A stretch of DNA of 5,722 nt from DASVXQ01 sp036392615. Lineage in GTDB: Bacteria; Actinomycetota; CALGFH01. Positions 5,283 through 5,722 of this stretch are shown here, piece after piece. The notes beneath the pieces are model-generated. The model was not told the DNA's origin, did not search any database, and worked only from the letters and a program-made list of their open reading frames with translations. The stretch is taken from assembly GCA_036392615.1 (NCBI GenBank), contig DASVXQ010000182.1:1-5722 (forward strand), read 5' to 3'. Each line of letters opens with the position of its first letter. The stretch's first letter is position 1. A program made the position numbers and the translations under genes.

Positions 5283-5722
5283 CCCGGAGCGGCTCGCGGC
5301 GGCCGGTCAGGTCCTGGCGGCGGCCGCCGCCGAGCTGGAGCGCATCGGCGGCGAGCTGGACGCTGGCCGTGGAATGGCCGGGCCCGACGCCTGGCATGGC
5401 GCGGCGGCGTCGGCCTACCGGGCGCGCAGCGGCTCGCTGGAGGGCGGGGTCGGCGAGGCCGCCAGGGCGTTGCGAGAGGCGGCCGGCGGACTGGCGGAGC
5501 TGTCGGCGGGCCTGGCGGGCGCGCAGTCGCTCTGGGACCACGCCGCCTCGCTCGCCGCCGCGGCCGGGCTGCCGCTCGACCCGGACGCGCCCGGCGGCCC
5601 GCCGATGGTGTCGTTCCCCGCCCTCGATCCGCGGACCGCCATCTCCGCGAGGGTCGCCGAGCTGGTCGCGGAGGCAACCGACCGTGCCGGCCTGGCCGAC
5701 CGCGCCGCCGCCCGCCACCTCG
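5266..5722 (+). CDS. WXG-domain type VII secretion protein, N-terminal part (runs off the window)
   Basis: From ATG 5266 the frame stays open for 152 codons to the window edge without a stop. AGGGAAGG (5253-5260) lies five bases upstream. The first 100 residues form a helical hairpin: helix one about 6-35, a turn with Trp43-His44-Gly45 (AGPDAWHGAAASAYRA) and helix two about 47-100. The W-x-G at the turn is the hallmark of the WXG100/ESAT-6 superfamily. No YxxxD is seen after this domain, so the signal may be supplied by the EspC-like partner. A Pro-rich linker follows (GLPLDPDAPGGPP, 101-113), then another segment with helix character (DPRTAISARVAELVAEATDR). The protein is therefore longer than a plain 100-residue WXG100 and may continue into an effector or enzyme domain. 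The 17-base overlap with the EspC-like gene suggests translational coupling. Function beyond the secretion domain is unknown. Confidence 0.83.
   Translation, partial: MRPRGDPERLAAAGQVLAAAAAELERIGGELDAGRGMAGPDAWHGAAASAYRARSGSLEGGVGEAARALREAAGGLAELSAGLAGAQSLWDHAASLAAAAGLPLDPDAPGGPPMVSFPALDPRTAISARVAELVAEATDRAGLADRAAARHL

Noticed and set aside
4829..5718. Minus-strand open frames opposite the type VII secretion genes
   Set aside because: Translations are Arg/Pro/Ala-rich with no motifs, and the plus strand shows secretion-substrate motifs, ribosome sites and gene overlap.

Overview
The window is very GC-rich DNA (above roughly 70% G+C by eye) with strong G/C third-position bias. It is densely packed with bacterial genes, some starting at GTG. 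An EspC-like/WXG-type secretion pair, an ispH-ychF neighbourhood and an apparently leaderless ispH transcript all point to an actinomycete (Actinomycetota). I cannot name the genus.

Layout, left to right. (1) Positions 1-348 (+) are the C-terminal end of an ABC exporter ATPase whose 5' part lies outside the window. (2) A short gap with a -10-like hexamer leads into ispH (369-1361, +), the last enzyme of the MEP isoprenoid pathway. It is followed 15 bases later by an FAD-dependent amine-oxidase/phytoene-dehydrogenase-like oxidoreductase (1377-2642, +), probably in the same transcript. (3) A well-formed promoter (2718-2746) drives a small single-pass membrane protein with a helical cytoplasmic tail (2777-3349, +). 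(4) Its stop codon interlocks with the stop of a convergent YchF/DUF933-family P-loop ATPase (3346-4386, -), which keeps the P-loop, the N-x-x-E motif and the C-terminal TGS-like domain but has lost the usual switch I and switch II signatures. (5) A 138-base divergent spacer leads to a small acidic protein of unknown function (4525-4836, +), closed by a 12-bp perfect hairpin that looks like a terminator. (6) A new unit starts at about 4892: an EspC-like type VII secretion substrate with a YxxxD signal (4959-5282, +). It overlaps by 17 bases a second gene (5266 to beyond the window end, +) whose start encodes a WXG-type helical hairpin with a W-H-G turn.

How the genes relate. IspH and the FAD enzyme make a plausible isoprenoid-related operon, although the oxidoreductase substrate is unknown. 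IspH and YchF lie close together in other actinobacteria (from memory, Rv1110 and Rv1112 in M. tuberculosis), so the centre of the window looks like core genome with inserted lineage-specific genes. The right edge looks like the start of an accessory type VII secretion substrate module. Its second gene may be a longer effector whose C-terminal part, and any immunity gene, would lie downstream. No tRNA, rRNA, CRISPR array, insertion sequence or integration site was seen, and no gene-free stretch exceeds about 140 bases.
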